Assembly: GCF_001005825.1 (NCBI RefSeq)
Contig: NZ_LBHV01000005.1
Location: 372,001-436,000, forward strand
Length of the DNA stretch: 64,000 nt
Direction of reading: 5' to 3'
Origin: Rhizobium sp. LC145
GTDB lineage: Bacteria; Pseudomonadota; Alphaproteobacteria; Rhizobiales; Rhizobiaceae
Shown: positions 17,838-25,886 of the stretch, piece after piece
Position numbering within the stretch: position 1 is the stretch's first letter
How the letters are laid out: the number at the start of each line of letters is the position of its first letter
The notes under the pieces: model-generated
Told to the model about the DNA's origin: nothing
The model's input: only the letters and a program-made list of their open reading frames with translations
Database searches by the model: none
Position numbers and translations under genes: made by a program

Positions 17838-18337
17838 CAGGCCTCCCCTACTGTCTCGAACAATACCGCGTCCATAGCGGCCTTGGCTTCCATGCCCGAC
17901 CAGACGACGAACTGGAAAGCCTGGAAATAAGCTTCGCAGGTCTCGAGCGCATTGGAGAGCAGCACTTCCACCTGCTGGTTGGTCGGCTCCGCGCCGCCCG
18001 CGAGCAGCAGCGACTGGCGGAAGATCACAACATCCTCCTGCCGCCACAGGTCGAAATGCCCCATGAGCACCTGTCCGTTGACATGCGAAAGCAGCCGGAT
18101 GACTTCGTTCACCCGGATATCGGGAACCTTGATGTCGAAAGCGCAGGCAAGATGCAGGGCTTCGAACTCCTCCATCCAGGAGAAGGAAACGTGGTAATCC
18201 GCCCAGCGCCCTTCCACGGTCATGGCGATCTCATCCTCGCCGGACCGTTCGAACGTCCAGTCGTTCGAGGCGGCGACGAATTCGATCATGTCGACCGGAT
18301 TCGACTGACGTTCAATATCCATTTCCATAAGGCTCAT
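17837..18337 (-). CDS. YbjN domain-containing protein
   Basis: A 166-residue acidic protein with the YbjN (DUF1790) fold: NPVDMIEFVAASNDWTFER, SWMEEFEALHLACAFDIKV, then a long helix QVEVLLSNALETCEAYFQAF. YbjN proteins resemble type III secretion chaperones and influence stress tolerance and motility in enterobacteria, mechanism unclear. In alphaproteobacteria it sits just before proC, as here, with a one-base overlap. A GAAGG-type ribosome binding site precedes the ATG at 18337. Confidence 0.85.
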   Translation of the reverse strand: MSLMEMDIERQSNPVDMIEFVAASNDWTFERSGEDEIAMTVEGRWADYHVSFSWMEEFEALHLACAFDIKVPDIRVNEVIRLLSHVNGQVLMGHFDLWRQEDVVIFRQSLLLAGGAEPTNQQVEVLLSNALETCEAYFQAFQFVVWSGMEAKAAMDAVLFETVGEA

Positions 18338-18518
18338 GCGGCACCTTCTTGACCGGAATGAATGCGATTTTGTGCGAAAACACCAAAACGCGAGACACAG
18401 ACCGGGAACAAACACTTCAGATGATCGCCCGACGCCGCCAGAATAACGCAGTCACCCTGTCTGGAGCTTACCAGTTTCGTTTCGAATCATCATTTAAAAT
18501 CAGTGTATAGTGACGGAG

Positions 18519-18626
18519 TCCGACTGCCAGCCCCTTTGCCGTGTTTTTAACAACGGGGCTGTTGAAAGCTGTTCTCACCGGAGATCAGAATGGAGTCCTA
18601 AGCGACTCTGGGAACTCGCTTTTTTG
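18519..18626 (+). ncRNA. candidate small RNA of about 108 bases
   Basis: TATAGT at 18507-18512 would start transcription near 18519. The region then folds into CAGCCCC/GGGGCTG (18529-18562) and ends in an AAGCGA/TCGCTT hairpin followed by TTTT (18601-18626). It is on the strand opposite to both neighbours (ybjN and ubiK run minus), so the terminator cannot belong to them. The -35 is poor and no known family was recognised. Confidence 0.35.
18601..18626 (+). terminator. orphan intrinsic terminator
   Basis: AAGCGA pairs with TCGCTT around ten bases; T residues run from 18621 to 18626. No plus-strand gene precedes it within 2.5 kb, which supports the small RNA proposal. Confidence 0.6.
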
Positions 18627-18754
18627 GAAGTGTCCACAAGCGGCGAATTTTTGTCGGAAAACGCAAAACCGGAGGGTGGCGCACAAGCCAGTGGGATGAG
18701 ACCGCAGCAGGCACGCCGCGGCACGGAGCCGCGGCGGCGGATTCGAATTTCAGA

Positions 18755-19015
18755 TCAGCCCTTCCGGCTGGCGAGCTTGGCTTCGAGCGCGTCAATTCTC
18801 GCCTTCAGCGCCTCGTTCTCGTCGCGGGCGCGGGCGGCCATTTCCCGAACGGCCTCGAATTCCTCGCGCTTCACCACGTCCATGCTGTTGAGGAAACGCT
18901 CCGCCTGGGCTTGGAAGGCGGTCTCGACCTCCTTGCGCACGCCCTGCGCCGCGCCGGCCGCGTCGGTCATCAGCCGGGCGAAGTCGTCGAGGATGCGGTT
19001 GGTACCGGTTGACAT
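18755..19015 (-). CDS. ubiK: ubiquinone biosynthesis accessory factor UbiK
   Basis: An 86-residue protein of the BMFP/DUF526 family. An amphipathic segment (RILDDFARLMTDAAGAAQGV) is followed by a central helix and a C-terminal trimerising coiled coil (REEFEAVREMAARARDENEA, ending EAKLASRKG). UbiK helps assemble the soluble complex that makes ubiquinone by working with UbiJ and lipid membranes. GGAG about nine bases before ATG 19015 sets the start. It is divergent from lgt, 207 bases apart. Family call is strong; the Ubi role is by homology to E. coli. Confidence 0.85.
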   Translation of the reverse strand: MSTGTNRILDDFARLMTDAAGAAQGVRKEVETAFQAQAERFLNSMDVVKREEFEAVREMAARARDENEALKARIDALEAKLASRKG

Positions 19016-19222
19016 GGTCTCAAACTCCATCATTGCGCCGGAACCGGCGACATAACTCTCTGTGGATGAAGTAGGGCCTGCCGGCCAAGCTTGCAAGCAT
19101 CCAATCCGCCGTGAAGAAATTCGCCTTGACCGCCGAAAGCGGCAACGCCATGTTCCGCGCAATGTCGTCGGGCGCCAGTGGAACCTTGTAACTTGTACGA
19201 AGCACTTCATCTTTTCGCACTC

Positions 19223-20038
19223 ATGCCGTTCCCGGATATCGATCCGGTGGCATTCTCCATCGGCCCTCTTTCGGTTCACTGGTATGGCCTTGCCTATGTG
19301 GCCGGCATCCTGCTCGGCTGGCTCTATGCCCGCCGGCTGGCGGCGAACGCCTCGCTCTGGAAGGATGACAAATCCCCGATAACCGCCACCCATCTCGATG
19401 ACTTCCTGGTCTGGGTCGCCGCCGGCATCGTGCTCGGCGGGCGCATCGGCTACATACTTTTCTACGATTTCCCGATGGTCGCGGCCAATCCGCTCCGCGC
19501 ATTGGAGATCTGGAACGGCGGCATGTCCTTTCACGGCGGCTTCATCGGCGCGACGCTGGCGATGATCCTGTTTGCCCGCCGCAACGGCATTCCCGTCTGG
19601 AGCATGTTCGATATCGTCGCCGCCGTCGTACCTTTCGGCCTCTTCTTCGGACGGATTGCCAATTTCATCAACGGCGAATTGTGGGGCCGGCTGGCGGACG
19701 TTCCCTGGGCGGTCGTCTTTCCGACCGGCGGACCATTCGCCCGCCACCCGAGCCAGCTTTATGAGGCGGCACTGGAAGGAATCGTGCTCTTTCTCGTCCT
19801 GCGCCTGCTGACGCATGGGCTGAAAGCCTTGAAGACGCCCGGCGTGATCGCAGGCACCTTCGTCTGCGGCTATGCTTTGGCCCGCATCTTCGTGGAATTC
19901 TTCCGCGAGCCCGATGCCCAGCTCGGATATCTGCTCGGCACTGGCTGGCTCACCATGGGAATGGTACTCTCCCTGCCCATGTTCCTCGTCGGCCTCTGGG
20001 CGATCTTCCGCGCCCGCAGGGCGGCGGCCGAGGCTTAA
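19223..20038 (+). CDS. lgt: prolipoprotein diacylglyceryl transferase
   Basis: A 271-residue inner-membrane enzyme with about seven helices. Family marks are [19 protein letters not shown] at the N-terminus, [13 protein letters not shown] (catalytic His region), [14 protein letters not shown] with the conserved Arg, and RHPSQLYEA. It moves diacylglycerol from phosphatidylglycerol to the lipobox cysteine, the first step of lipoprotein maturation, and so serves the two lipoproteins encoded at 23.3 and 25.2 kb. The start is uncertain: ATG 19223 gives an N-terminus like that of E. coli, while GTG 19178 or TTG 19193 would match the longer rhizobial forms. No start has a good ribosome binding site. 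Confidence 0.93.
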   Translation: MPFPDIDPVAFSIGPLSVHWYGLAYVAGILLGWLYARRLAANASLWKDDKSPITATHLDDFLVWVAAGIVLGGRIGYILFYDFPMVAANPLRALEIWNGGMSFHGGFIGATLAMILFARRNGIPVWSMFDIVAAVVPFGLFFGRIANFINGELWGRLADVPWAVVFPTGGPFARHPSQLYEAALEGIVLFLVLRLLTHGLKALKTPGVIAGTFVCGYALARIFVEFFREPDAQLGYLLGTGWLTMGMVLSLPMFLVGLWAIFRARRAAAEA

Positions 20039-20041
20039 ATC

Positions 20042-21142
20042 ATGAGCACTCCCCTCGCCGGCAAGATCAAGGATCTTATCCGGGCGAACGGCCCGATCAG
20101 CGTCACCGATTATTTCGCGATCTGCCTCGCCGATCCGGAATACGGCTACTATCGCACCCGCGAACCCTTCGGCCGCGATGGGGATTTCATCACCGCTCCA
20201 GAGATCAGCCAGCTTTTCGGCGAGATGGTAGGCGTCTTCATGGTGCATGCCTGGCAGCGCCATGGCGCGCCGTCTACCGTCCGCCTCGTCGAGATCGGCC
20301 CCGGCCGCGGCACGATGATGGCCGACATGCTGCGGGTCATCAAACGCATCGCGCCGCCCCTCTTCGAGGGCCTCAGCGTTCACCTTGTGGAGACCAGCGA
20401 GCGGCTTCGCGGCGTGCAGCGCATCACGCTCGAGGCCTATTCCACGCTTCTCTCCTGGCACGACAGCTTCGAAAACGTGCCGGAAGGCTTCACGCTGATC
20501 GCCGCCAACGAGCTCTTCGACGCCATCCCGATCCGCCAATTCGTCAAGACGGCAGCCGGCCTTCGCGAACGCGTAGTGGGGCTCGACGCCACGGGCGAAC
20601 TCGCCTTCGCGGCAGGCATCGCCACGCTCGATCCGCAACTGCTTCCAAGCCCGGCCGCCTCCATTCCGGAAGGAACGGTGTTCGAGATCGCCCCGGCCCG
20701 CGAAGCGGTGATGCAGACGATTTGCGAAAGGCTAAAGGCCTCGGGCGGGACCGCGCTCGTCATCGACTACGGCCATCTGGTCACCGGCTTCGGCGATACC
20801 CTGCAGGCGGTGCGCCGCCATGACTATGATCCGCCGCTTGCCCATCCCGGCGAGGTGGACCTGACCAGCCATGTGGATTTCGAGAGCCTCGCAAGGGTTG
20901 CCCTCTCTTCCGGGGTCCACCTGAACGGCGGCCTGCGGCAGGGCGAATTCCTCTACCGGTTGGGACTTGCCGAACGCGCGGCCGCGCTCTCCCGCGGCAA
21001 GGAGGCTTCCGAGCAGAACCTCATCGCCGCGGCCGTCGACCGGCTGGCCGGCGAAGGAGCCGGCAAGATGGGCGAGCTTTTCAAGCTGATCGCCGTCTCC
21101 AGTCCCGCCCTCGATCTGATGCCGTTCCGGCCGGTCGGCTGA
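20042..21142 (+). CDS. class I SAM-dependent methyltransferase, MidA/NDUFAF7 family
   Basis: A 366-residue protein with the MidA layout: N-terminal ISVTDYFAICLADPEYGYY, the GDFITAPEISQLFGE segment, the SAM-binding VRLVEIGPGRGTMMADMLR, and FEIAPAREAVMQTI with LVIDYGHL further on. The mitochondrial homologue NDUFAF7 methylates an arginine of a complex I subunit (NDUFS2), so a role in NADH dehydrogenase assembly is plausible. It starts three bases after the lgt stop and is surely in the same transcript. The pairing of lgt with this gene and pgeF is common in Rhizobiales. Confidence 0.9.
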   Translation: MSTPLAGKIKDLIRANGPISVTDYFAICLADPEYGYYRTREPFGRDGDFITAPEISQLFGEMVGVFMVHAWQRHGAPSTVRLVEIGPGRGTMMADMLRVIKRIAPPLFEGLSVHLVETSERLRGVQRITLEAYSTLLSWHDSFENVPEGFTLIAANELFDAIPIRQFVKTAAGLRERVVGLDATGELAFAAGIATLDPQLLPSPAASIPEGTVFEIAPAREAVMQTICERLKASGGTALVIDYGHLVTGFGDTLQAVRRHDYDPPLAHPGEVDLTSHVDFESLARVALSSGVHLNGGLRQGEFLYRLGLAERAAALSRGKEASEQNLIAAAVDRLAGEGAGKMGELFKLIAVSSPALDLMPFRPVG

Positions 21143-21265
21143 AACGGACGCCGCACCGATTGACATCCGCCCTTCGCCTGGGCCACTCTCGCTGCGAACC
21201 GAAGCAGCGGATGCCCATTTGGGCGAAGCACAAAACCTCATAAAATCAATAAGGTACTCAACGCG

Positions 21266-22060
21266 ATGCAGGAAAGCCCCTTGCCGACGCCGATCGAAAG
21301 TCCGCTTCTGGCGGCCAAAGGCAACGGCCGCATCCGCCATGGTTTCTTCACCCGCCGGGGCGGCGTTTCGCAAGGCATCTATGCGGGATTGAACGTCGGG
21401 CTGGGATCGCAGGATGAACGCGAGCATGTGGCCGAAAATCGCGCCCGCGTCGCCCGCTGGTTCGATCTGCCGGTGGAAAAACTTGCGACGGTGCATCAGG
21501 TCCACTCACCTGACGTGATTGTGATGGACGAGACCTATGCGGGCGAACGGCCCAAGGCCGATGCGATGGTCACCTCCGTGCCAGGCGTCATCCTCGGTGT
21601 GCTCGCGGCCGATTGCGGCCCGGTTCTCTTCGCCGATCATGAGAACGGCGTCGTCGGCGCGGCCCATGCGGGCTGGAAGGGTGCGCTTGGTGGGGTGCTC
21701 GAAAACACGATCGAGGCCATGGTCTCCCTCGGCGCCGAACGCGAGAAGATCACCGCCTGCCTCGGTCCTTCGATCGGTCCGGCAAGCTACGAGGTGGGCC
21801 CGGAATTCGTGGAGCGCTTCCTGGCCTTCGATCCTTCTTACGAAGTCTTTTTTTCGCCGTCACAGAAGGACGGCCACGCCATGTTCGACCTGCCGGCGCT
21901 CACCATCAAGCGACTCACGGCAGCGGGCGTGAAGGCGGAAAACCTGAAGCTCGACACCTACCCTGACACCGAGAGATTTTTTTCCTACCGCCGCACCACC
22001 CATGCCGGAGAACCGGACTATGGACGGCAGATTTCAGCCATCGCAATCGTGGAGAAGTGA
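21266..22060 (+). CDS. pgeF: peptidoglycan editing factor PgeF (laccase-domain protein)
   Basis: A 264-residue YfiH/DUF152 protein. Key elements are RHGFFTRRGGVSQGIYAGLN near the start, KLATVHQVHSPDV with a metal-binding His, VLAADCGPVLFAD with the conserved Cys, and GAAHAGWKGALGGV with the second His. PgeF removes wrongly incorporated amino acids from UDP-MurNAc precursors in E. coli; related proteins act on purine nucleosides. It is followed two bases later by the M24 gene, whose ribosome binding site lies in its last codons. A 123-base gap separates it from midA. Confidence 0.9.
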   Translation: MQESPLPTPIESPLLAAKGNGRIRHGFFTRRGGVSQGIYAGLNVGLGSQDEREHVAENRARVARWFDLPVEKLATVHQVHSPDVIVMDETYAGERPKADAMVTSVPGVILGVLAADCGPVLFADHENGVVGAAHAGWKGALGGVLENTIEAMVSLGAEREKITACLGPSIGPASYEVGPEFVERFLAFDPSYEVFFSPSQKDGHAMFDLPALTIKRLTAAGVKAENLKLDTYPDTERFFSYRRTTHAGEPDYGRQISAIAIVEK

Positions 22061-22061
22061 T

Positions 22062-23213
22062 ATGGCCCTGCATTTCGAGAGGAGCGAATATGCCGACAGG
22101 CTCGCACGCCTGACGGAAAGAATGCGCGCCGAAAAGCTCGACGCCCTGCTGCTTTTCGCGCAGGAGAGCATGTATTGGCTCACCGGCTACGACACTTTCG
22201 GCTACTGCTTCTTCCAGACGCTGGTCGTCAAGGCCGACGGCACCATGACGCTCCTCACCCGTTCCGCGGACCTGCGCCAGGCGCGTCATACCTCGGTCAT
22301 CGAGAACATCGTCGTCTGGGTCGATCGGGTGAATGCCGACCCGACGCTCGATCTGAAGAACCTTCTGAGCGATATGGATCTGCTCGGCATGCGGATCGGT
22401 ATCGAATACGATACCCACGGCATGACCGGCCGCGTCGCCCGCCTTCTCGACAACCAGCTTGGGAGCTTCGGCCAGGTCGTCGACGCCTCCTATCTGGTCA
22501 GCACGCTGCGCCTCGTCAAAAGCCCGGCCGAGATCGCCTATGCCGTGCGCGCAGCCGAACTCGCGGACGACGCGCTCGATGCCGCGCTGCCGCTCATCAA
22601 GGCGGGCGGCGACGAGGCCGATATCCTGGCCGCCATGCAGGGAGCGATCTTTTCCGGCGGCGGGGATTATCCGGCCAACGAATTCATCATCGGCTCGGGC
22701 GTCGATGCGCTTCTGTGCCGCTACAAGGCCGGTCGCCGCAAGCTGGACGCCAGCGACCAGCTTACGCTCGAATGGGCCGGCGCCAGCGCGCATTACCATG
22801 CCGCGATGATGCGGACCGTCATCATCGGCGAGCCGAGCCTTCGCCAGCGCGAACTCTACAACGCCTGCCGCGAGACGATCACCGCGATCGAGCAGGTGCT
22901 CCGTCCCGGCAATTCCTTCGGAGACGTCTTCGATACTCACGCCCGCATCCTCGACGATCGCGGTCTCACACGCCATCGCCTCAACGCCTGCGGCTATTCG
23001 CTCGGCGCGCGCTTCTCCCCCTCCTGGATGGAGCACCAGATGTTCCATGTCGGCAATCCGCAGGAAATCCTGCCGGACATGACGCTCTTCGTACACATGA
23101 TCATCATGGATTCCGATGCCGGCGTCGCCATGACCCTTGGCCACACCTATCTGACGACCGACGGCGACCCGAAACCCTTATCCCGCCATGGGCTCGATCT
23201 GATTGTCCGCTAA
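22062..23213 (+). CDS. M24 family (pita-bread) hydrolase, creatinase/ectoine hydrolase-like
   Basis: A 383-residue two-domain protein. Residues 1-150 form the creatinase_N domain (AEKLDALLLFAQESMYWLTG); the rest is the pita-bread domain. The usual metal ligands are missing: the VDxG...SDxTRT region reads TLEWAGASAHYHAAMMRT, and the GHGIG histidine region reads CGYSLGARFSP. This pattern fits creatinase and ectoine hydrolase (DoeA), which work without metal, rather than a true aminopeptidase P. GGAGAAG overlapping the pgeF stop codon fixes ATG 22062. It is translationally coupled to pgeF. Substrate unknown. Confidence 0.8.
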   Translation: MALHFERSEYADRLARLTERMRAEKLDALLLFAQESMYWLTGYDTFGYCFFQTLVVKADGTMTLLTRSADLRQARHTSVIENIVVWVDRVNADPTLDLKNLLSDMDLLGMRIGIEYDTHGMTGRVARLLDNQLGSFGQVVDASYLVSTLRLVKSPAEIAYAVRAAELADDALDAALPLIKAGGDEADILAAMQGAIFSGGGDYPANEFIIGSGVDALLCRYKAGRRKLDASDQLTLEWAGASAHYHAAMMRTVIIGEPSLRQRELYNACRETITAIEQVLRPGNSFGDVFDTHARILDDRGLTRHRLNACGYSLGARFSPSWMEHQMFHVGNPQEILPDMTLFVHMIIMDSDAGVAMTLGHTYLTTDGDPKPLSRHGLDLIVR

Positions 23214-23230
23214 GGTCCGATCGGCCTTCC

Positions 23231-23262
23231 CGGCATCCCGGATTGACACACCGGGAATGCCG
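23231..23262 (+). repeat. stem-loop after the M24 gene
   Basis: CGGCATCCCGG pairs with CCGGGAATGCCG with one bulged A, around nine bases. No T run follows, so it may stabilise the 3' end rather than terminate. Confidence 0.4.
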
Positions 23263-23317
23263 CCCGTAAGTTTGCGCGACTTTGCGGTTCTTGACGGGTG
23301 ACGAGAGGAGGCGGGGC

Positions 23318-24040
23318 ATGCGGCGGTTCGGGATGGCGATTTCCGCCTTGCTGCTGGTGCTGGCGCTGACTTCCTGCAACACCAGCGACGCTTTGACGCC
23401 GCAGGTGGATGTCGGCGGGGGCACCTCAACGCCCGTCACCCAGGCGGACACCGATCGCATGGCGCTCTCCTCTCAGCCGGAAACCTACAGCAGAAGAACC
23501 TACCCGCAGGGCGGCGGCAGCCGCGCCACGCCGCAGAATACGCTGGAAGCCCAGGCTCAGGCGCTGCAGGACGGCAGCACGGTTTCGCCCGCCTCCTCCG
23601 GCCCGCCGCCTGGAGGACAGGGCCCGCAGCAGGCTGCCCCGCAACAGAGCGCCTCCCTGCCGCCGCCCTCTTCCACGGTTGGCAGCATCCGCTTCCTGCC
23701 CATCATCGGCGCCCCTGTTCAGGCGGTGACGCCGCTCTCCCGGCAACTCGGCGCGCAGGCCAGAGCCAGCGGTCTGACGATCCGCGCCTCGGGCGATAAC
23801 AGCACGGATCACATCCTGAAGGGCTATTTTTCCGCGTTCAGCGATAGCGGCAAGGTAACCGTCATCTATGTCTGGGACGTTCTCGACAGCGCCGGCACGC
23901 GGCTGCATCGCCTGCAGGGACAGGAAAGCGTTCCCTCCTCCGGTCAGGACCCTTGGGCCGCGGTACCGGCCGCCACCATGGAGGGCATCGCCGCCAAGAC
24001 GATCAGCGAATATCTGAACTGGCGCCGTACCTCGGCTTGA
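23318..24040 (+). CDS. lipoprotein of unknown function
   Basis: A 240-residue protein with a lipoprotein signal (lipobox LTSC, lipidated Cys 20). Residues ~50-120 are Gln/Pro/Ser-rich and disordered. The C-terminal ~115 residues look folded: GSIRFLPIIGAPVQAVTPLS, LTIRASGDNSTDHILKGYF, GKVTVIYVWDVLDSAGTRLH and AAKTISEYLNWRR. The strand pattern, with a small beta-sheet domain at the end of a tethered linker, suggests an envelope-associated binding module, but I recognise no named family. GAGGAGG precedes ATG 23318. Monocistronic, between the M24 gene and prs. Confidence 0.75.
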   Translation: MRRFGMAISALLLVLALTSCNTSDALTPQVDVGGGTSTPVTQADTDRMALSSQPETYSRRTYPQGGGSRATPQNTLEAQAQALQDGSTVSPASSGPPPGGQGPQQAAPQQSASLPPPSSTVGSIRFLPIIGAPVQAVTPLSRQLGAQARASGLTIRASGDNSTDHILKGYFSAFSDSGKVTVIYVWDVLDSAGTRLHRLQGQESVPSSGQDPWAAVPAATMEGIAAKTISEYLNWRRTSA

Positions 24041-24163
24041 CGAACACAGTGGCGTTGATCACAGATTCTTCATAAAAATGAGCGACCGCGTTCCAAACGC
24101 TCTTGCATTCGAAGGCGGCAGCGGTAAAAGGCGCCCATCCAGCTACAAAACAGGCGGACCGCA

Positions 24164-25096
24164 ATGAAGGTTTTCGCAGGCAATTCGAACCGGCATCTCG
24201 CCGACGCGATCTGCAACTATCTCAACGTCCCACTCGGAAAAGCCAGCGTCAAACGCTTTGCGGACCAGGAAATTTTCGTAGAGATTCAGGAAAACGTGCG
24301 TGGCGAGGACGTCTTCGTCATCCAGTCCACCTCGTTTCCGGCCAATGACCACCTGATGGAATTGCTCATCATGATCGACGCCTTCCGTCGATCCTCCGCG
24401 CGGCGCATCACGGCGGTCCTGCCCTATTTCGGCTATGCCCGCCAGGATCGCAAGGCTGGACCCCGCACCCCGATCTCGGCAAAGCTCGTGGCCAACCTCA
24501 TCACCGAGGCCGGCGCCGATCGCGTGCTGACGCTCGACCTGCATGCCGGACAGATCCAGGGCTTTTTCGACATTCCGACCGACAATCTCTTCGCCGTGCC
24601 GATCCTCGCGCGCGACGTGAAGGAGCACTACGACCTGAAGAACGTCATGGTCGTGTCGCCGGACGTTGGCGGCGTGGTGCGCGCCCGCTCGCTCGCCAAG
24701 CGCCTGGATTGCCAGCTCGCAATCGTCGACAAGCGGCGCGAACGTGCCGGTGAATCCGAGGTGATGAACGTCATCGGCGAGGTTCACGGCAAGGACTGTC
24801 TCTTGATCGACGATATCGTCGATTCCGGCGGCACCTTGTGCAACGCGGCCGAGGCGCTTCTCAAGCATGGCGCGACCAGCGTCACCGCCTACATCACCCA
24901 TGGCGTGCTTTCCGGCGGCGCGGTCGCCCGTATCAGTGCGTCCAAGCTTCGCGAACTGGTGATCTCGGACTCTATCCAGCCCACCACCGCCGTGCAGTCG
25001 GCCCCGAATATTCGCGTGGTAACGACCGCCAACCTCCTCGGAGAAGCGATCAACCGCACCGCGCTCGAAGAGTCCGTCTCCAGCCTCTTCGATTAG
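24164..25096 (+). CDS. prs: ribose-phosphate pyrophosphokinase
   Basis: A 310-residue PRPP synthetase, standard length. It has [20 protein letters not shown], the ATP-contacting [19 protein letters not shown] segment, the [16 protein letters not shown]is loop, and the PRPP loop [19 protein letters not shown]. It transfers pyrophosphate from ATP to ribose 5-phosphate, feeding purine, pyrimidine, NAD, His and Trp synthesis; the apt gene in this window uses its product. No terminator is obvious after the stop. Identity is certain. Confidence 0.97.
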   Translation: MKVFAGNSNRHLADAICNYLNVPLGKASVKRFADQEIFVEIQENVRGEDVFVIQSTSFPANDHLMELLIMIDAFRRSSARRITAVLPYFGYARQDRKAGPRTPISAKLVANLITEAGADRVLTLDLHAGQIQGFFDIPTDNLFAVPILARDVKEHYDLKNVMVVSPDVGGVVRARSLAKRLDCQLAIVDKRRERAGESEVMNVIGEVHGKDCLLIDDIVDSGGTLCNAAEALLKHGATSVTAYITHGVLSGGAVARISASKLRELVISDSIQPTTAVQSAPNIRVVTTANLLGEAINRTALEESVSSLFD

Positions 25097-25205
25097 GATT
25101 GTTCTGGAACTAAACTGGAAGTTTTCCGGGACTATCATAACTTCTCGCTTTGCGACGACTCGGCTAGGTTGCCGGGAACATCGATCGCATCGAGAGGGAA
25201 ATCTG

Positions 25206-25721
25206 ATGCTCACCGGTTTGTTGCAGCCGAAAAGGCTCGCCTTGATACTTCTTCCTCTGCTTTCGGCCTGCACGGTCGACGGCGGTTACGGTCCAGGCCC
25301 TGGTCCAGGATTCCCGCCACCCGATAGACCGCGGCCTCGCCCACCGCAGATGTGCACGATGGAATATGCGCCGGTCTGCGGCGAACGCGGCGGACGTCTT
25401 CAGACCTTCAGCAATGCCTGCCAGGCACGAGCCAACGGCTTCGACATTATCGGCCGCGGCGAATGCCGCTCCTCGATCCCCGGCCGTCCGGATCGCCCAG
25501 GCAGGCCTGATCGCCCCGATTGGCCTGGTGGACCGGGAAGGCCGGATAGACCCGACAGGCCGGACAGACCTGATAGGCCGGAGCGTCCGGGCGGCATCTG
25601 CACGCGCGAATATAACCCGGTATGCGCAGAGCGCGGCCGTCAGCAGCAGACCTTCCCGAACGCCTGCGAGGCACGGAACAGCGGCTTCCGCATTGTCGCC
25701 CCCGGCGAGTGCCGCAGGTAA
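25206..25721 (+). CDS. lipoprotein with two Kazal-type protease inhibitor domains
   Basis: A 171-residue lipoprotein (lipobox LLSAC, Cys 22). Two short Kazal domains are spaced by a repetitive linker. The first has Cys 50, 58, 72 and 87 (MEYAPVCGERGGRLQTFSN); the second has Cys 132, 140, 154 and 169 (REYNPVCAERGRQQQTFPN). Each has four cysteines rather than the six of classical Kazal inhibitors. The reactive-site loop lies around YAPVCGE and YNPVCAE. The linker (93-128) is a run of Arg-Pro-Asp/Gly units. It is probably outer-membrane anchored and may inhibit serine proteases from hosts, predators or the cell itself. A ribosome binding site (GAGAGGGA) precedes the ATG. Confidence 0.88.
   Translation: MLTGLLQPKRLALILLPLLSACTVDGGYGPGPGPGFPPPDRPRPRPPQMCTMEYAPVCGERGGRLQTFSNACQARANGFDIIGRGECRSSIPGRPDRPGRPDRPDWPGGPGRPDRPDRPDRPDRPERPGGICTREYNPVCAERGRQQQTFPNACEARNSGFRIVAPGECRR
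25482..25589 (+). repeat. RPD-type repeat encoding the Kazal linker
   Basis: The DNA encodes repeated Arg-Pro-Asp or Arg-Pro-Gly triplets (nine-base units with drift). Such imperfect repeats can change copy number by slippage, altering linker length between strains. Confidence 0.65.
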
Positions 25722-25751
25722 CCAGCCGCTTCATCAGCGCTTTCATCGACC

Positions 25752-25783
25752 GCCTTCCCGTTACCCAACGGGGAGGCTTTTTT
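25752..25783 (+). terminator. intrinsic terminator after the Kazal lipoprotein gene
   Basis: GCCTTCCCGTT pairs with AACGGGGAGGC (one G-U pair) around ACCC, followed by six T residues. Confidence 0.88.
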
Positions 25784-25886
25784 GTTCACGCTCCGCGTGC
25801 CGCCATTTCGCCTACATTAACCGTGCTGCAATCTATTCCTGACAAGGATTCCGAGAAGCTGTCACTTTTCTGGGGGAAATACTGTC

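Larger units (their letters stand above)
18338..18754. other. 417-base gap between ybjN and ubiK containing a possible sRNA
   Basis: No believable coding frame. The central part holds a -10-like box (18507-18512), a hairpin and a strong intrinsic terminator (18601-18626) on the plus strand with no gene to serve. The stretches 18338-18500 and 18627-18754 hold nothing I can assign beyond likely promoter sequence for ybjN. Confidence 0.4.

Noticed and set aside
18755..20638. 627-residue frame on the minus strand across lgt and midA
   Set aside because: Only its last 86 residues (UbiK) are protein-like; the rest is the antisense of lgt and midA, His/Arg/Asp-rich as expected for GC-rich shadow frames.
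25482..25589. Repetitive DNA considered as a CRISPR array
   Set aside because: Units are nine bases, in frame, encode Arg-Pro-Asp and have no spacers.
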